Part shown: one piece after another, positions 41,246 through 50,395 of the stretch
Layout: every line of letters begins with the position of its first letter
Numbering within the stretch: the stretch's first letter is position 1
Assembly (NCBI GenBank): GCA_964416195.1
Contig: CAYQDB010000015.1
Coordinates: 1 to 56,545 of the forward strand
Length of the DNA stretch: 56,545 nucleotides
Direction: 5' to 3'
DNA from: CAYQDB01 sp964416195
GTDB taxonomy: Bacteria > Zixibacteria > MSB-5A5 > GN15 > FEB-12
The notes under the pieces: generated by a model
What the model saw: the letters and a program-made list of their open reading frames with translations, nothing else
Databases searched by the model: none
What the model was told of the DNA's origin: nothing
Translations under genes and position numbers: made by a program

Positions 41246-43234
41246 ATGGTACCAAGAGGAGTTACCGTCGCTGTTTTGCTCCTGGCGTTTGCATGCTCTG
41301 TGGCGGTTGCACAGGAAGCGACCAAAGTGGAAGCATTGCTGGGGGAAATCGATCCCTGGGTCACCAGCGACACAGCCAGGATAAAGGCATATATCGACAG
41401 CGCCAATGCGATCACCACCCAGATGATTGAATCATCCGAATTCTGGGCCCCGACGGTCACGGATCTGTCGTTCCTTCTGGGGATTGATCTGATCACTAGT
41501 CCCCAGATTGACAACACCGGCCGGATTTATTTCCTGATGCGTATCACCGGCGAAAGCCAGGCGTTGTTCTACGTGGACAAACCGATGGGCTGGCCGGTAC
41601 AGCTTACCCCCAACAACTGGACCGAGGAGGGTTTTACAATCAGCTACTACTCGGTACATCCATCAGGTGATTACATCCTTGTCGGAGTCAATAAGTTCGG
41701 CGACGAGATGCATGACGTCTGGTACTTCTCCCGAGACGGCAAGTTTCGCAATCTCCTGGAGAACCGCACCATACGCTATTCAGGCGTCATCTTCGATGAG
41801 GACAACCCGGACCAGTTTTATCTCTACATTGATAACAGGCAACAAATGCACATTGCGCGCTACATCATCTCAACAACCAAGCTGGATACGCTCTATACCG
41901 AGCCGGGCGCATTTTATCCAACGGATTATCACAAGGGTAAGATTACCTTTGTCCGATGGTTCTCATTTTCTGAAGGTCAGTTGGCGTTGTATGACATAAA
42001 AACAAACAAGGTCACTGACCTGTCCGATACCAGCTTGTTCTGGGCGGCGGGATTCACGCAAGAGGGTAAGGTTATCACACTTACCTCGGAAAAATCGAAA
42101 GACGATGAATTCATGAAGTTCTGCCTTGTAGACCCGGTCAAGCCAAAGGAATTCAAAATCGTTTATGACCCGAGAATGGAAACCGACGAGTTCTTATTCA
42201 TCAAGAAAAAGGGACTATGTATTACCTCCCTCAACGAAGACGGGTATTCAAAACTGGCGGCGTTTGACCTGGACGGCAACAGTGTTCCTGTTCCCGAATC
42301 CGAGATCGGCGTAGTCTCAGGCTTGTCGGGCAACGACCTGGGCGACATTGTCTATGGTTTCTCATCGCCCAAAGTCGCTCCGACAGCCTTCAAGTTCAGA
42401 GTAAGCGACACAACGACTGAACAAATCGGAGGAATATCCACTTTTGGATTTAATTTCTCGGATATAAAAGTCCATGTCATCCGGTACGAATCCGAAGACG
42501 GCACGGAAATTCCGGCCCTTCTTTATCTACCGGCAAATGCTCAGAAGAACGGCAACAATCCTGCTATCATAAACTATCATGGCGGCCCGCCAGGCCAGAG
42601 CCGGCCTTACTTCCAGAGGAATATGGCCTTTGCCCTCAGCCGGGGTTTTGTATATATGCTTCCCAATGTGCGTGGCTCTACCGGCTACGGCCCCAAATAT
42701 GAGCAGGCCGACAACCTCGAAGGGCGCTTCGCAGCTCTCAAGGACGCCGAGGGCGCTATTGATTACCTCATCAAAGAAGGCTACTCCAACCCCAGCAAGA
42801 TCGCTATCTGGGGCGCTTCCTATGGCGGTTATACGGTCGACTGGCTGGCAACGCAGTGTCCTGAGAAGATTGCCTGTGTTGTCTCCGAGGTAGGCGTGTC
42901 CGATGTCGATCACACCAATAAAAACTCCTCGCAGGTCTTTTCCAAGGGGTGGGAGAAGGAATACGGTCCGATAGGGAGTGAGCTGGTGTACAAATTGTCG
43001 CCGATTTTTCATGCGGAGAACCTTACCAAACCGATTCTAGTAACCGGCGGGTACAACGATCCCCGTGTACCGCCATCCGATCCGAGGCGGTTTGCATACG
43101 TGCTGGCGAAACTCGACAAGCCGGTTTGGTACTACGAGGAAACCGAGGCGGGCCATGGCAGTTCCTTCAAAGCGCAGTTGATCCATGACCTGGCCAGCAA
43201 TTATGTCTTCACAATGATGCACATGATGAAGTAG
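41246..43234 (+). CDS. Exported S9-family serine peptidase (prolyl oligopeptidase/acylaminoacyl peptidase-like)
   Basis: A 662-aa exported peptidase. A signal peptide (GVTVAVLLLAFACSVAVAQ) precedes a seven-bladed propeller-like N-terminal domain. The C-terminal alpha/beta hydrolase has HGGPPGQSRPYFQ for the oxyanion region, the nucleophile Ser about 524 in WGASYGGYTV, an Asp candidate in GYNDPRVPPSDPRR and His about 636 in EAGHGSSFK. It should cleave short peptides in the periplasm. TAGGAGG (41235-41241) favours the ATG at 41246; the adjacent ATG at 41243 is too close. No T9SS domain is present. A strong terminator follows. Confidence 0.9.
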   Translation: MVPRGVTVAVLLLAFACSVAVAQEATKVEALLGEIDPWVTSDTARIKAYIDSANAITTQMIESSEFWAPTVTDLSFLLGIDLITSPQIDNTGRIYFLMRITGESQALFYVDKPMGWPVQLTPNNWTEEGFTISYYSVHPSGDYILVGVNKFGDEMHDVWYFSRDGKFRNLLENRTIRYSGVIFDEDNPDQFYLYIDNRQQMHIARYIISTTKLDTLYTEPGAFYPTDYHKGKITFVRWFSFSEGQLALYDIKTNKVTDLSDTSLFWAAGFTQEGKVITLTSEKSKDDEFMKFCLVDPVKPKEFKIVYDPRMETDEFLFIKKKGLCITSLNEDGYSKLAAFDLDGNSVPVPESEIGVVSGLSGNDLGDIVYGFSSPKVAPTAFKFRVSDTTTEQIGGISTFGFNFSDIKVHVIRYESEDGTEIPALLYLPANAQKNGNNPAIINYHGGPPGQSRPYFQRNMAFALSRGFVYMLPNVRGSTGYGPKYEQADNLEGRFAALKDAEGAIDYLIKEGYSNPSKIAIWGASYGGYTVDWLATQCPEKIACVVSEVGVSDVDHTNKNSSQVFSKGWEKEYGPIGSELVYKLSPIFHAENLTKPILVTGGYNDPRVPPSDPRRFAYVLAKLDKPVWYYEETEAGHGSSFKAQLIHDLASNYVFTMMHMMK

Positions 43235-43251
43235 CAGCAATATGTTTAAAC

Positions 43252-43290
43252 GGCCCCCAGGGAATGAGCCTGGGGGCCTGCTCTTTATTA
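43252..43290 (+). terminator. Strong terminator after the S9 peptidase gene
   Basis: GGCCCCCAGG (43252-43261) pairs perfectly with CCTGGGGGCC (43269-43278), loop of 7, followed by the T-rich TGCTCTTTATT. It lies 17 bp after the stop codon. Confidence 0.88.
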
Positions 43291-43482
43291 GGATCTATCG
43301 GTTTTCGCACATCGGGGGACCATCTCTTCGACGAGCTACCCAGGCAAGTCGGATGTTTTTTTTACTGTGTGACGGTGAATTCTCAATGCCTGACACCGAT
43401 AAGATAGATAGAGATTCGCATACCATTGTCCGGCGTGCGATATGATCATTCTTCGCCGTGCGACTAACAGTGAGGTAAGCCG

Positions 43483-44058
43483 ATGCCGACCAGTCACCTT
43501 CTCCAGCTTAACGAAATCGTTCAGTTGATATACCTGTCAAAGCCGAGGAGTCTTCTTGATGTCGGGGTTGGGTTCGGAAAGTATGGCGTGCTTGCCAGGG
43601 AATACCTGGAGCTATGGGACGGCAGGGGCAAATACAAGGAGTGGACACGGAGGATCGATGGAGTTGAAATTTTCGAAGAATACCTGACACCGCTGCATGA
43701 TTACATCTACGATAACATTTATCTCGGCAACGCCCTCGATATTATTCCCGGCCTGGATGCAACCTATGACTTAATTCTGCTCATCGACGTACTGGAACAC
43801 TTCACTCATGACGAAGGCCTTATGCTGTTGGAAGCGTGTCGGGATAAAAGCAGGAACTTCCTGGTGTCAACGCCCAAAGATATCGGTATGCAGGAAGACG
43901 CTTTTGACAATCCGCACGAGGCCCATAAGTTTCAGTGGCAAAAGCAGCACTTTGAGAAGTATGAAAAGTACTTCTACGTCCCCAACTTAAAATCATACAT
44001 CTATTTGATAGGCGAGGACGCACCCAAGTTCACGGGCGCAGTGGCCAAACAGAGCTAA
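43483..44058 (+). CDS. Class I SAM-dependent methyltransferase-like protein
   Basis: A 191-aa protein with a Rossmann-type methyltransferase core: SAM-binding LLDVGVGFGKYGVLA (about residues 24-38), the acidic residue of motif II in IDGVEIFEEY, and DLILLIDVLEHFTHDEG as motif IV/post-motif. The substrate is unknown. Its shape resembles small methyltransferases of envelope polysaccharide clusters, but none is adjacent. GAGGT lies upstream of the ATG. It stands alone, convergent with cydB. Confidence 0.82.
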   Translation: MPTSHLLQLNEIVQLIYLSKPRSLLDVGVGFGKYGVLAREYLELWDGRGKYKEWTRRIDGVEIFEEYLTPLHDYIYDNIYLGNALDIIPGLDATYDLILLIDVLEHFTHDEGLMLLEACRDKSRNFLVSTPKDIGMQEDAFDNPHEAHKFQWQKQHFEKYEKYFYVPNLKSYIYLIGEDAPKFTGAVAKQS

Positions 44059-44143
44059 TACAAACCTCATGGAGATTTACGGGTGCGGCAACACCATAAT
44101 GTTAATGTCAGTAAGTGGGGATAGTTGAATTGCCCATTCAGTT

Positions 44144-45163
44144 TCAATAGCTATCCTCTGTTATTACGGTTTTGCCCTTAAATACCCGGTAGATGTATGC
44201 TGTGTACCCAATGACTATGGGCATTCCGATCAGCGCAATGATAAGCATAGCCGTCAATGTCCGCGGTGTTGAAGATGCATTGTAGATGGTCAGGCTGTAT
44301 GCCGGGTCAGTAATAGATGGAACCACCTTTGGGAACATACTGACTGCGGCAATCCCAATAAGGCAGGCAACTGTTACTGAAGACGACAGGAACGCGCGGA
44401 AGTACCGTTTTGCTTTCAGCGCTATTGGTATACATACAATAGCTCCCAAGAGGATAATAAGAAACAGCCAGAGCAACGGGTTATTGAAGATGTTTTCGAG
44501 AAGATGTCTAGCCTCAAAGAATGTATATAGTGTCGTCAGTAAATAAATCATAACGAATCCAATCCAGGAGCTGGACGCCCACCTGCTCATTCGTTGACAT
44601 AATTCACCATAAGTCTTCAAAGTCATATACAAAGCCCCGTGCATCACGAACATGACAAGACTCAGTAAACCGATTAGAATCGAATAGGGATTGAGCAAGC
44701 CTAGAAACGAACCGGTATACATTCCATCTCCATTAATCGGCACGCCTCTTAGTATGTTACCCACAGCTACTCCAAACAAGATCGATGGAAGCAAGCTCCC
44801 AAGACCAAAGGACCAATCCCATAACCTCCTCCAGCCGGTAGAATCGACTTTACCGCGGAATTCTAACGATACAGCGCGGAAAATAAGAGCCGCCAGAACT
44901 AATATAAGCGCCAGGTAGAATCCACTGAATACCGTCGCGTAGACTGGTGGAAAGGCTGCGAACAGGGCTCCCCCGGCGGTTATCAACCAGACCTCGTTTC
45001 CGTCCCAAACAGGACCGATGGCATTCATGTTGATTCGCCGTTCCCTATCGTCTTGCGCAAACAGGTGCAGGACTCCAACCCCGAGATCGAAACCGTCAAG
45101 GATAGCATAGCCGGTAATCAAGATTCCGATTAGAGCAAACCAGACAATATTCAAATCAATCAT
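44144..45163 (-). CDS. cydB: Cytochrome bd ubiquinol oxidase subunit II
   Basis: A 339-aa membrane protein with about eight hydrophobic segments. The N-terminus shows the CydB pattern WFALIGILITGYAILDGFDL followed by GVGVLHLF, then GPVWDGNEVWLITAGGALFA and FYLALILVLAALIFRAVSLE. It is the partner of CydA in the quinol-oxidising terminal oxidase, which reduces O2 to water at very low oxygen. Its ATG overlaps the cydA stop (ATGA, 45160-45163) and GGAGGCG lies inside the cydA end, indicating coupling. It is the last gene of the minus-strand oxygen-response region. Confidence 0.95.
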   Translation of the reverse strand: MIDLNIVWFALIGILITGYAILDGFDLGVGVLHLFAQDDRERRINMNAIGPVWDGNEVWLITAGGALFAAFPPVYATVFSGFYLALILVLAALIFRAVSLEFRGKVDSTGWRRLWDWSFGLGSLLPSILFGVAVGNILRGVPINGDGMYTGSFLGLLNPYSILIGLLSLVMFVMHGALYMTLKTYGELCQRMSRWASSSWIGFVMIYLLTTLYTFFEARHLLENIFNNPLLWLFLIILLGAIVCIPIALKAKRYFRAFLSSSVTVACLIGIAAVSMFPKVVPSITDPAYSLTIYNASSTPRTLTAMLIIALIGMPIVIGYTAYIYRVFKGKTVITEDSY

Positions 45164-46500
45164 GCTGTCGCCTCCTTGGCATGTCCGGCTTCAGGTCCAT
45201 GCTTAACTTCTCTTACAACAAGATATATGTACAACACCCCGAGGAAGAGGTAGATCAAGCCAAACAGGATGATTGAAAAAAGGATTTCCCCGGCAGATAC
45301 AGTCAAAGAAATTGCGTTCGCAGTTTTCATTACTTTGTAGACTACCCATGGCTGACGGCCGACTTCGGCAGTGATCCACCCCAGTTGACAGGCGATTATC
45401 GGCAGGGGGATAGACACAACCAGCAGCCTGAGATACCATCTCTGATTCCACAACATCTTTCGGTAAAGCAAAAATGCTCCTATCAGCATCGCGGCGATAA
45501 AGTACATTCCCAGCCCCACCATGCTGTGAAATGAAACGAAAGTCAGCCAGAAGGGAGGGATTTCGTCAGGCGGGAAGTCGTTGAGACCCTTCACATATGC
45601 CTCGGCGTCACCATGAGCCAGCCAACTCAACACTCCAGGGACCTCAACAGAATAATCCAACCTCGGCGGATCTTCCGATGGTACCCCGAAAAGCACCATG
45701 GGGGCATTTGTTTGGCCGTCGATAAGCCCTTCAATCGCAGCGAGCTTTTCCGGTTGTGTTTTCGCCACCTGTATGGCATGTTCATGACCAAAAGGGAAGA
45801 GTTCCAACAGTGCAACAACTAAACCAAAGATGATGGATAGCTTCAGAGCTCTTCTGGCTATATTAGTTTCCCTATTCTTGAGCAAGAGGTAGGCAGCTAC
45901 ACCAGCCATTGCGAAAGCACCTGTAATCAGCGCCGCATCAACAGTATGGAAAAAACGGATAATCGTTGAAGGGTTAAAAACAGCGTCAGAAAAACTTGTC
46001 AGTTCCGCACGGCCGTGTTGAACAATGAAGCCTGCTGGAGTTTGCATCCAAGAGTTAGCAACAAGAATCCAAAATGCAGAAATAGTCGAACCGACAGCTA
46101 CCATCAGAATCGAGAACCAATGAATGCCCCTGGACAGTTTGTTTCTTCCAAAGAGGTACACTCCCAAGAAGGCCGATTCCAGGAAGAAGGCAAATACACC
46201 TTCAGCCGCTAAAGGTGCACCGAAAATATCACCGACGAATTTCGAATACTCGGCCCAGTTGGTACCGAATTGGAACTCCATGACAATGCCGGTAGCCACA
46301 CCAACGACAAACGTTATGGCCAGCAACTTCCCAAAGAACTTGCCCATTCGAATGTAGACTTCATCAGCTCTTCTCCAGCCCAAGCCTTCGATAATTACCA
46401 GCAGCCATGCCAGTCCTATCGACACCGGCGGGAAAATGAAGTGAAAACCTATTGTCATTGCGAACTGAAGACGCGATAACAATACGGGATCAAGTTCCAT
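45160..46500 (-). CDS. cydA: Cytochrome bd ubiquinol oxidase subunit I
   Basis: A 446-aa haem-bearing subunit. His20 in MTIGFHFIFPPVSIG is the expected haem ligand; GTNWAEYSKFVGDIFGAPLA and FALFLES-type segments (here FAFFLESAFLGVYLFG) are typical. The quinol-binding Q loop is short (GVPSEDPPRLDYSVEVPG region), so this is the short-Q-loop type, and the C-terminal half has AEVGRQPWVVY. GGGAGGAT lies 7 nt before the ATG. Its high oxygen affinity suits respiratory oxygen scavenging in an anaerobe. No cydX, or cydCD transporter, is visible. Confidence 0.96.
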   Translation of the reverse strand: MELDPVLLSRLQFAMTIGFHFIFPPVSIGLAWLLVIIEGLGWRRADEVYIRMGKFFGKLLAITFVVGVATGIVMEFQFGTNWAEYSKFVGDIFGAPLAAEGVFAFFLESAFLGVYLFGRNKLSRGIHWFSILMVAVGSTISAFWILVANSWMQTPAGFIVQHGRAELTSFSDAVFNPSTIIRFFHTVDAALITGAFAMAGVAAYLLLKNRETNIARRALKLSIIFGLVVALLELFPFGHEHAIQVAKTQPEKLAAIEGLIDGQTNAPMVLFGVPSEDPPRLDYSVEVPGVLSWLAHGDAEAYVKGLNDFPPDEIPPFWLTFVSFHSMVGLGMYFIAAMLIGAFLLYRKMLWNQRWYLRLLVVSIPLPIIACQLGWITAEVGRQPWVVYKVMKTANAISLTVSAGEILFSIILFGLIYLFLGVLYIYLVVREVKHGPEAGHAKEATA

Positions 46501-46578
46501 AATTAATCCTCCCTGAAGCCTATCATAAGCACACCGTCTTCAAGTTTGCATTTAACCATCTATCCATAATCCTGGCAA

Positions 46579-47397
46579 TCAGCCCAGAGCAACGTCGAGT
46601 ACCATCATCACCGCAAAGCCGAGTATAGCTCCCATCGTAGCTGAGTGTGAGTGGCCGCCGGTCTGTGACTCCGGAACAAGCTCTTCAACGACCACGAAGA
46701 TCATCGCCCCAGCGGCAAAAGCCAGAGCGTAGGGTAGGATCGGTTGGGCGATGATAACCAGGGCGGCACCAAAAACGCCGGCCATTGGTTCCACCACTCC
46801 CGATAGTTGGCCATACCAAAAGCTTTTCAACCGCGACATATTCTCTCTTCGAAGCGGCATGGATACTGCTGTCCCTTCAGGGAAGTTCTGTATACCGATT
46901 CCAATCGCCAACGCAACGGCGCCTGCCAGGGTAGCTGCGGGCAGCCCGGCGGCCAACGCTCCGAAGGCAATGCCCACTGCTAAGCCCTCGGGGATATTGT
47001 GTAAAGTTATGGCAAGCACCAAAAGAGTAGTCCGATGCCAGCTTGTTTTGATGCCCTCAGCCTGTTCAATGGGCATTCCGATATGGAGATGAGGCAGTAT
47101 TCTGTCAATCAGCCGCAGGAAAAACGCACCGATAAGAAAGCCGATCGTGGCGGGCACCCAGGCGGGAAGGTCCTTCCCCTCAGACATTTTAATAGCTGGC
47201 GCCAACAAAGACCAGTAACTGGCGGCGATCATCACTCCGGCAGCAAAACCAAGCATACCATCAAGAGTCCTGCGGCTCAAGTCCCGCGCCAGGAATACGA
47301 CAGCCGCCCCCAGTGCGGTCATAAACCAGGTAAAACAGGTTGCCAGAAGAGCCTGTACTACCGGATGGAGATCTACAAACCAGTCAACGATAGCCAT
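46579..47397 (-). CDS. ZIP family divalent metal transporter (ZupT-like)
   Basis: A 272-aa inner-membrane protein with about eight hydrophobic segments. The ZIP signatures are present: LAITLHNIPEGLAVGIAFG (transmembrane 4, His and Glu metal ligands) and IGIQNFPEGTAVSMPL (transmembrane 5). It would import Zn2+, Fe2+ or Mn2+. The ATG at 47397 with GGGGGAAA upstream is preferred over a TTG at 47421. Placed between ferritin-like genes and cydAB, an iron or manganese role is plausible but not shown. Confidence 0.9.
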   Translation of the reverse strand: MAIVDWFVDLHPVVQALLATCFTWFMTALGAAVVFLARDLSRRTLDGMLGFAAGVMIAASYWSLLAPAIKMSEGKDLPAWVPATIGFLIGAFFLRLIDRILPHLHIGMPIEQAEGIKTSWHRTTLLVLAITLHNIPEGLAVGIAFGALAAGLPAATLAGAVALAIGIGIQNFPEGTAVSMPLRRENMSRLKSFWYGQLSGVVEPMAGVFGAALVIIAQPILPYALAFAAGAMIFVVVEELVPESQTGGHSHSATMGAILGFAVMMVLDVALG

Positions 47398-47452
47398 GTA
47401 TCTTTCCCCCTTTACCGGCAAGCATCATTCGATAGGGTTATAGAACACAGGT

Positions 47453-47947
47453 CTAGTAGTCCTCGAGATGGCTCCACTCGGCATTCTCAAGCCATTGCTT
47501 TGGACGATCGAGGAATTGAATCACATTCTCCAGAGTGACCCAGTGTTGGTGCTCTTCGTCGGCAATGCGGTTGAGAATGAGCTTCTGCGTCTCGTTGTCG
47601 ATCTCACCGGCCTTTTGGCGATAGAAATCTTCCGATTTCTTCTCGATTTCTTGAGCCTGTTGCCAAAGATTTTTAGCGTCAGCCCCGAAGGAAAGTCCTT
47701 TACTTCCAACCTTCAAAGATTCAAAAACGTTTTTTACCGTGGATAAGATAGTGGTTTTTTCGGCCTCCTTATATTCTGTGGTCTGACCGTCTCTCATCGC
47801 TTTGAAGATGTTGTAGTGCTTAAGTTCATCTTCAGCCAGTTCAATTAGAACTCTTCTGAATTCAGGAATACTCGTTTTTTCGGCGTGTTTTAAATAGAAC
47901 GCCCGACCGTCCTCTTCCATTTTCATGGCATGTTCAAAGATATTCAT
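47453..47947 (-). CDS. Ferritin-like (erythrin-type) diiron protein, no rubredoxin domain (FLP-1)
   Basis: A 164-aa four-helix protein. Two repeats of the diiron pattern are visible: AMKMEEDGRAFY with AEDELKHYNIF in the first half and AQEIEKKSEDFY with ADEEHQHWVTL in the second, giving four Glu and two His ligands as in rubrerythrin. There is no C-terminal rubredoxin segment. It ends WLENAEWSHLEDY. GGAGGAG lies 4 nt before the ATG at 47947; the frame extends further, but without support. It may reduce peroxide or bind iron. It lies downstream of katA behind a long hairpin. Confidence 0.85.
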   Translation of the reverse strand: MNIFEHAMKMEEDGRAFYLKHAEKTSIPEFRRVLIELAEDELKHYNIFKAMRDGQTTEYKEAEKTTILSTVKNVFESLKVGSKGLSFGADAKNLWQQAQEIEKKSEDFYRQKAGEIDNETQKLILNRIADEEHQHWVTLENVIQFLDRPKQWLENAEWSHLEDY

Positions 47948-48046
47948 AGTCTCCTCCAGGTTTCTGTTAAGCACTTTCAAGGGCATCTCTTTATGACAAC
48001 CGTTCTGTTTGCCCCTTACTTTGACATTGACGGTTTCGTCCAATCG

Positions 48047-48100
48047 TAGGAGGAGACGGTAATGGGAGACACCATAGCTTGACGGGACCGCCTCCTCCTA
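48047..48100 (-). repeat. Long hairpin between katA and the ferritin-like gene FLP-1
   Basis: TAGGAGGAGACGG (48047-48059) and CCGCCTCCTCCTA (48088-48100) form a 13-bp stem with one mismatch around 28 nt. It begins 9 bp after the katA stop on the minus strand. There is no T-run; it might stabilise the katA mRNA end or sequester the GGAGG inside it. Confidence 0.65.
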
Positions 48101-48109
48101 TAAATAAGC

Positions 48110-49621
48110 TTATTCTGTAGTGGCCTTGACCCTTTCTTCTTGGGACATGGCAGCCAGGCGCTCCACTTTTTTCACGTCCAGTTTCAGTCCTTCGGCCACG
48201 CGCTGACCATACTCTTCATCGGCCATGTAAAATAGGGATGTTTGACGAAGTTGGATACGTTTCTGGGCACCGCTCAGGTGTGTCACAATGTTGCCGATCA
48301 GGTGGTCTCGGTCTTCCTTGCTCATCACTTTTCGGTACAGCTCTCCGGCCTGTCCAAAGTCATCATTGGGATGGTTGTACGTGTGACGTCCCGCTTCTCC
48401 GGAAACCATGAATTCGGGTTCTTCAGCCTTGGGATCAGGTTCCGGCCCGCCTAGCGTGTTTGGATAGTAGTTGGGGCCATCACCGCTGTTGTCGTCGGTA
48501 CGCATGAAGCCGTCGCGTTGGTAGCTGTTTTCAGGGGCGTTTTTTGGAAAATTGACCGGGATTAGGTGATAGTTTGGCCCCAGGCGATGGCGATGTGTGT
48601 CGTGATAGCTGAACAACCGCCCTTGCAACATCTTGTCCGGAGAAGGCGCGATCCCGGGGACCAAATTCCCCGGAGAGAAGGCAGATTGCTCCACCTCGGC
48701 GAAGTAGTTCTCCGGGTTACGGTCGAGGACCATTCGTCCCACGGGGATAAGAGGATAGTCACCGTGCGGCCAGACCTTGGTGATGTCGAAGATGTCGAAT
48801 CGATAATCTGCGCCTTCCTCAGGAGGCATGATCTGTACGGACACCTTCCAGGCCGGAAAATCACCATTCTTGATTGACTGGTATAGGTCCCGGGTGGCAT
48901 GGTCGGGATCCTCTCCTGCCAAGCGATTTGCCTCTTCACGTGTTAGGTTTTGAATTCCTTGCTCGGTCTTGAAGTGGATCTTCACCCAGACGTACTTGCC
49001 CTCGTCGTTGTACCACTTAAAAGTATGTCCGCTATAGCCGTTCATGTGACGGAAGGATTTGGGCGTTCCACGGTCGGAGAATAGGACGGTGACCTGGTGG
49101 ATGGATTCAGGCGTTAGGGAGAGAAAATCCCAGAACATATCTGGATCCTTACAATTGGTCGCTGGGTGCCGCTTCTGGGTATGGATGAAATCGGGGAATT
49201 TCAGCGGGTCCCGAATGAAGAAGACCGGAGTGTTATTGCCTACGAAATCGTAGTTTCCCTCCTCCGTATAGAATTTCACAGCGACTCCGCGTGGATCCCG
49301 CGCGGAGTCGGCAGACCCCTTCTCGCCACCAACAGTAGATAAGCGCGCAAAAACATCCGTTTTTTTACCCACTTTTGAGAGAAACTTAGCCTTTGTATAC
49401 TTGGTTACATCGTTGGTGACTTCAAAGAAGCCATATGCCCCCGCTCCCTTGGCGTGTACCACGCGTTCTGGAATTCGCTCGCGGTCAAAATGCGCCAGCT
49501 TATCGAGCAGGTGAATATCCTGCATCAGAGCTGGCCCTCGGTCACCGGCGGTCATAGTATTCATGTCATTACCAACCGGCTTACCGTGGCTTGTAGTGAG
49601 TGTCCCTTTCTTCTTAGCCAT
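48110..49621 (-). CDS. katA: Monofunctional haem catalase
   Basis: A 503-aa small-subunit catalase dismutating hydrogen peroxide. The catalytic His56 is in RIPERVVHAKGAGAYG; the distal Asn is in FVGNNTPVFFIRD; the proximal haem Tyr lies in RLFSYHDTHRHRLG. The length fits clade 3. AAGGAGGGAG lies upstream of the ATG. It is flanked by rubrerythrin and a ferritin-like gene, so enzymes that make oxygen from peroxide and enzymes that reduce peroxide sit together. Confidence 0.97.
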   Translation of the reverse strand: MAKKKGTLTTSHGKPVGNDMNTMTAGDRGPALMQDIHLLDKLAHFDRERIPERVVHAKGAGAYGFFEVTNDVTKYTKAKFLSKVGKKTDVFARLSTVGGEKGSADSARDPRGVAVKFYTEEGNYDFVGNNTPVFFIRDPLKFPDFIHTQKRHPATNCKDPDMFWDFLSLTPESIHQVTVLFSDRGTPKSFRHMNGYSGHTFKWYNDEGKYVWVKIHFKTEQGIQNLTREEANRLAGEDPDHATRDLYQSIKNGDFPAWKVSVQIMPPEEGADYRFDIFDITKVWPHGDYPLIPVGRMVLDRNPENYFAEVEQSAFSPGNLVPGIAPSPDKMLQGRLFSYHDTHRHRLGPNYHLIPVNFPKNAPENSYQRDGFMRTDDNSGDGPNYYPNTLGGPEPDPKAEEPEFMVSGEAGRHTYNHPNDDFGQAGELYRKVMSKEDRDHLIGNIVTHLSGAQKRIQLRQTSLFYMADEEYGQRVAEGLKLDVKKVERLAAMSQEERVKATTE

Positions 49622-49703
49622 TTCAAGACTCCCTCCTTAGAAATAGACTTGTTATAATTGCAGCACCTATATGGGTAGGGATCCTCGACATAACCGGCGG
49701 GAC

Positions 49704-50279
49704 CTACCAGTTTTCAGCCAGCAGCTCAAAATGCGCCTGAGGATGGGCGCAGGCAGGACATTCTTTAGGTGCCTTTTCGCCCTCGTGGAGGTAGCCGCAA
49801 TTGCGGCAACGCCAGACGACTTTCTGGGACTTCTTAAACACTGTGCCGGCCTCCACATTCTTAAGCAGGCCAAGGTAGCGTTTCTCGTGCTGTCTCTCGG
49901 CCACAACTACCGCTTCGAAAACCTTAGCAATCTCTTCAAAGCCTTCCTCACGAGCTATCTTGGCAAACTCCGGATACATGCTCGCCCATTCGTAATGCTC
50001 GCCAGCCGCTGCATCTTTTAAATTCTCAGCAGTATTGCCTATCACACCGGCTGGAAAAGCTGCTTGAATTTCCACTTCTCCGCCTTTGAGGAACTTGAAG
50101 AATCTTTTGGCGTGCTCCTTTTCCTGATTGGCCGTTTCCTCAAAGATGTGGGAAATCTGCACGAAACCGTCTTTCTTGGCCTGACTCGCAAAGTAGTTGT
50201 AACGGTTACGCGCCTGCGACTCACCGGCAAACGCCGTGAGCAGGTTCTTTTCTGTTTTACTTCCCTTTAGATTACTCAT
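49704..50279 (-). CDS. rbr: Rubrerythrin
   Basis: A 191-aa classic rubrerythrin, an NADH-linked peroxide reductase in anaerobes. The N-terminal diiron four-helix domain shows LLTAFAGESQARNRY, ETANQEKEHAKRFFKFL and FEAVVVAERQHEKRYL. The C-terminal rubredoxin domain is VWRCRNCGYLHEG...CPACAHPQ with four cysteines for Fe. AAGGAG lies upstream of the ATG. It is the only ferritin-like protein in this region that keeps its own electron-transfer domain. Confidence 0.97.
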   Translation of the reverse strand: MSNLKGSKTEKNLLTAFAGESQARNRYNYFASQAKKDGFVQISHIFEETANQEKEHAKRFFKFLKGGEVEIQAAFPAGVIGNTAENLKDAAAGEHYEWASMYPEFAKIAREEGFEEIAKVFEAVVVAERQHEKRYLGLLKNVEAGTVFKKSQKVVWRCRNCGYLHEGEKAPKECPACAHPQAHFELLAENW

Positions 50280-50395
50280 ATGATCTCCTTTTTATCTCCT
50301 TATCTGTTTGTTTTTTTAACACCAGACCACTCAATACCTGGCGGCCTGAACTATATAAACAACCGTTATCCTTCCGTACCTTGAATGCTAAGCGC

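Noticed and set aside
43242..43445. 67-codon open frame after the S9 peptidase
   Set aside because: It starts inside the terminator hairpin and has no family resemblance or ribosome-binding site.
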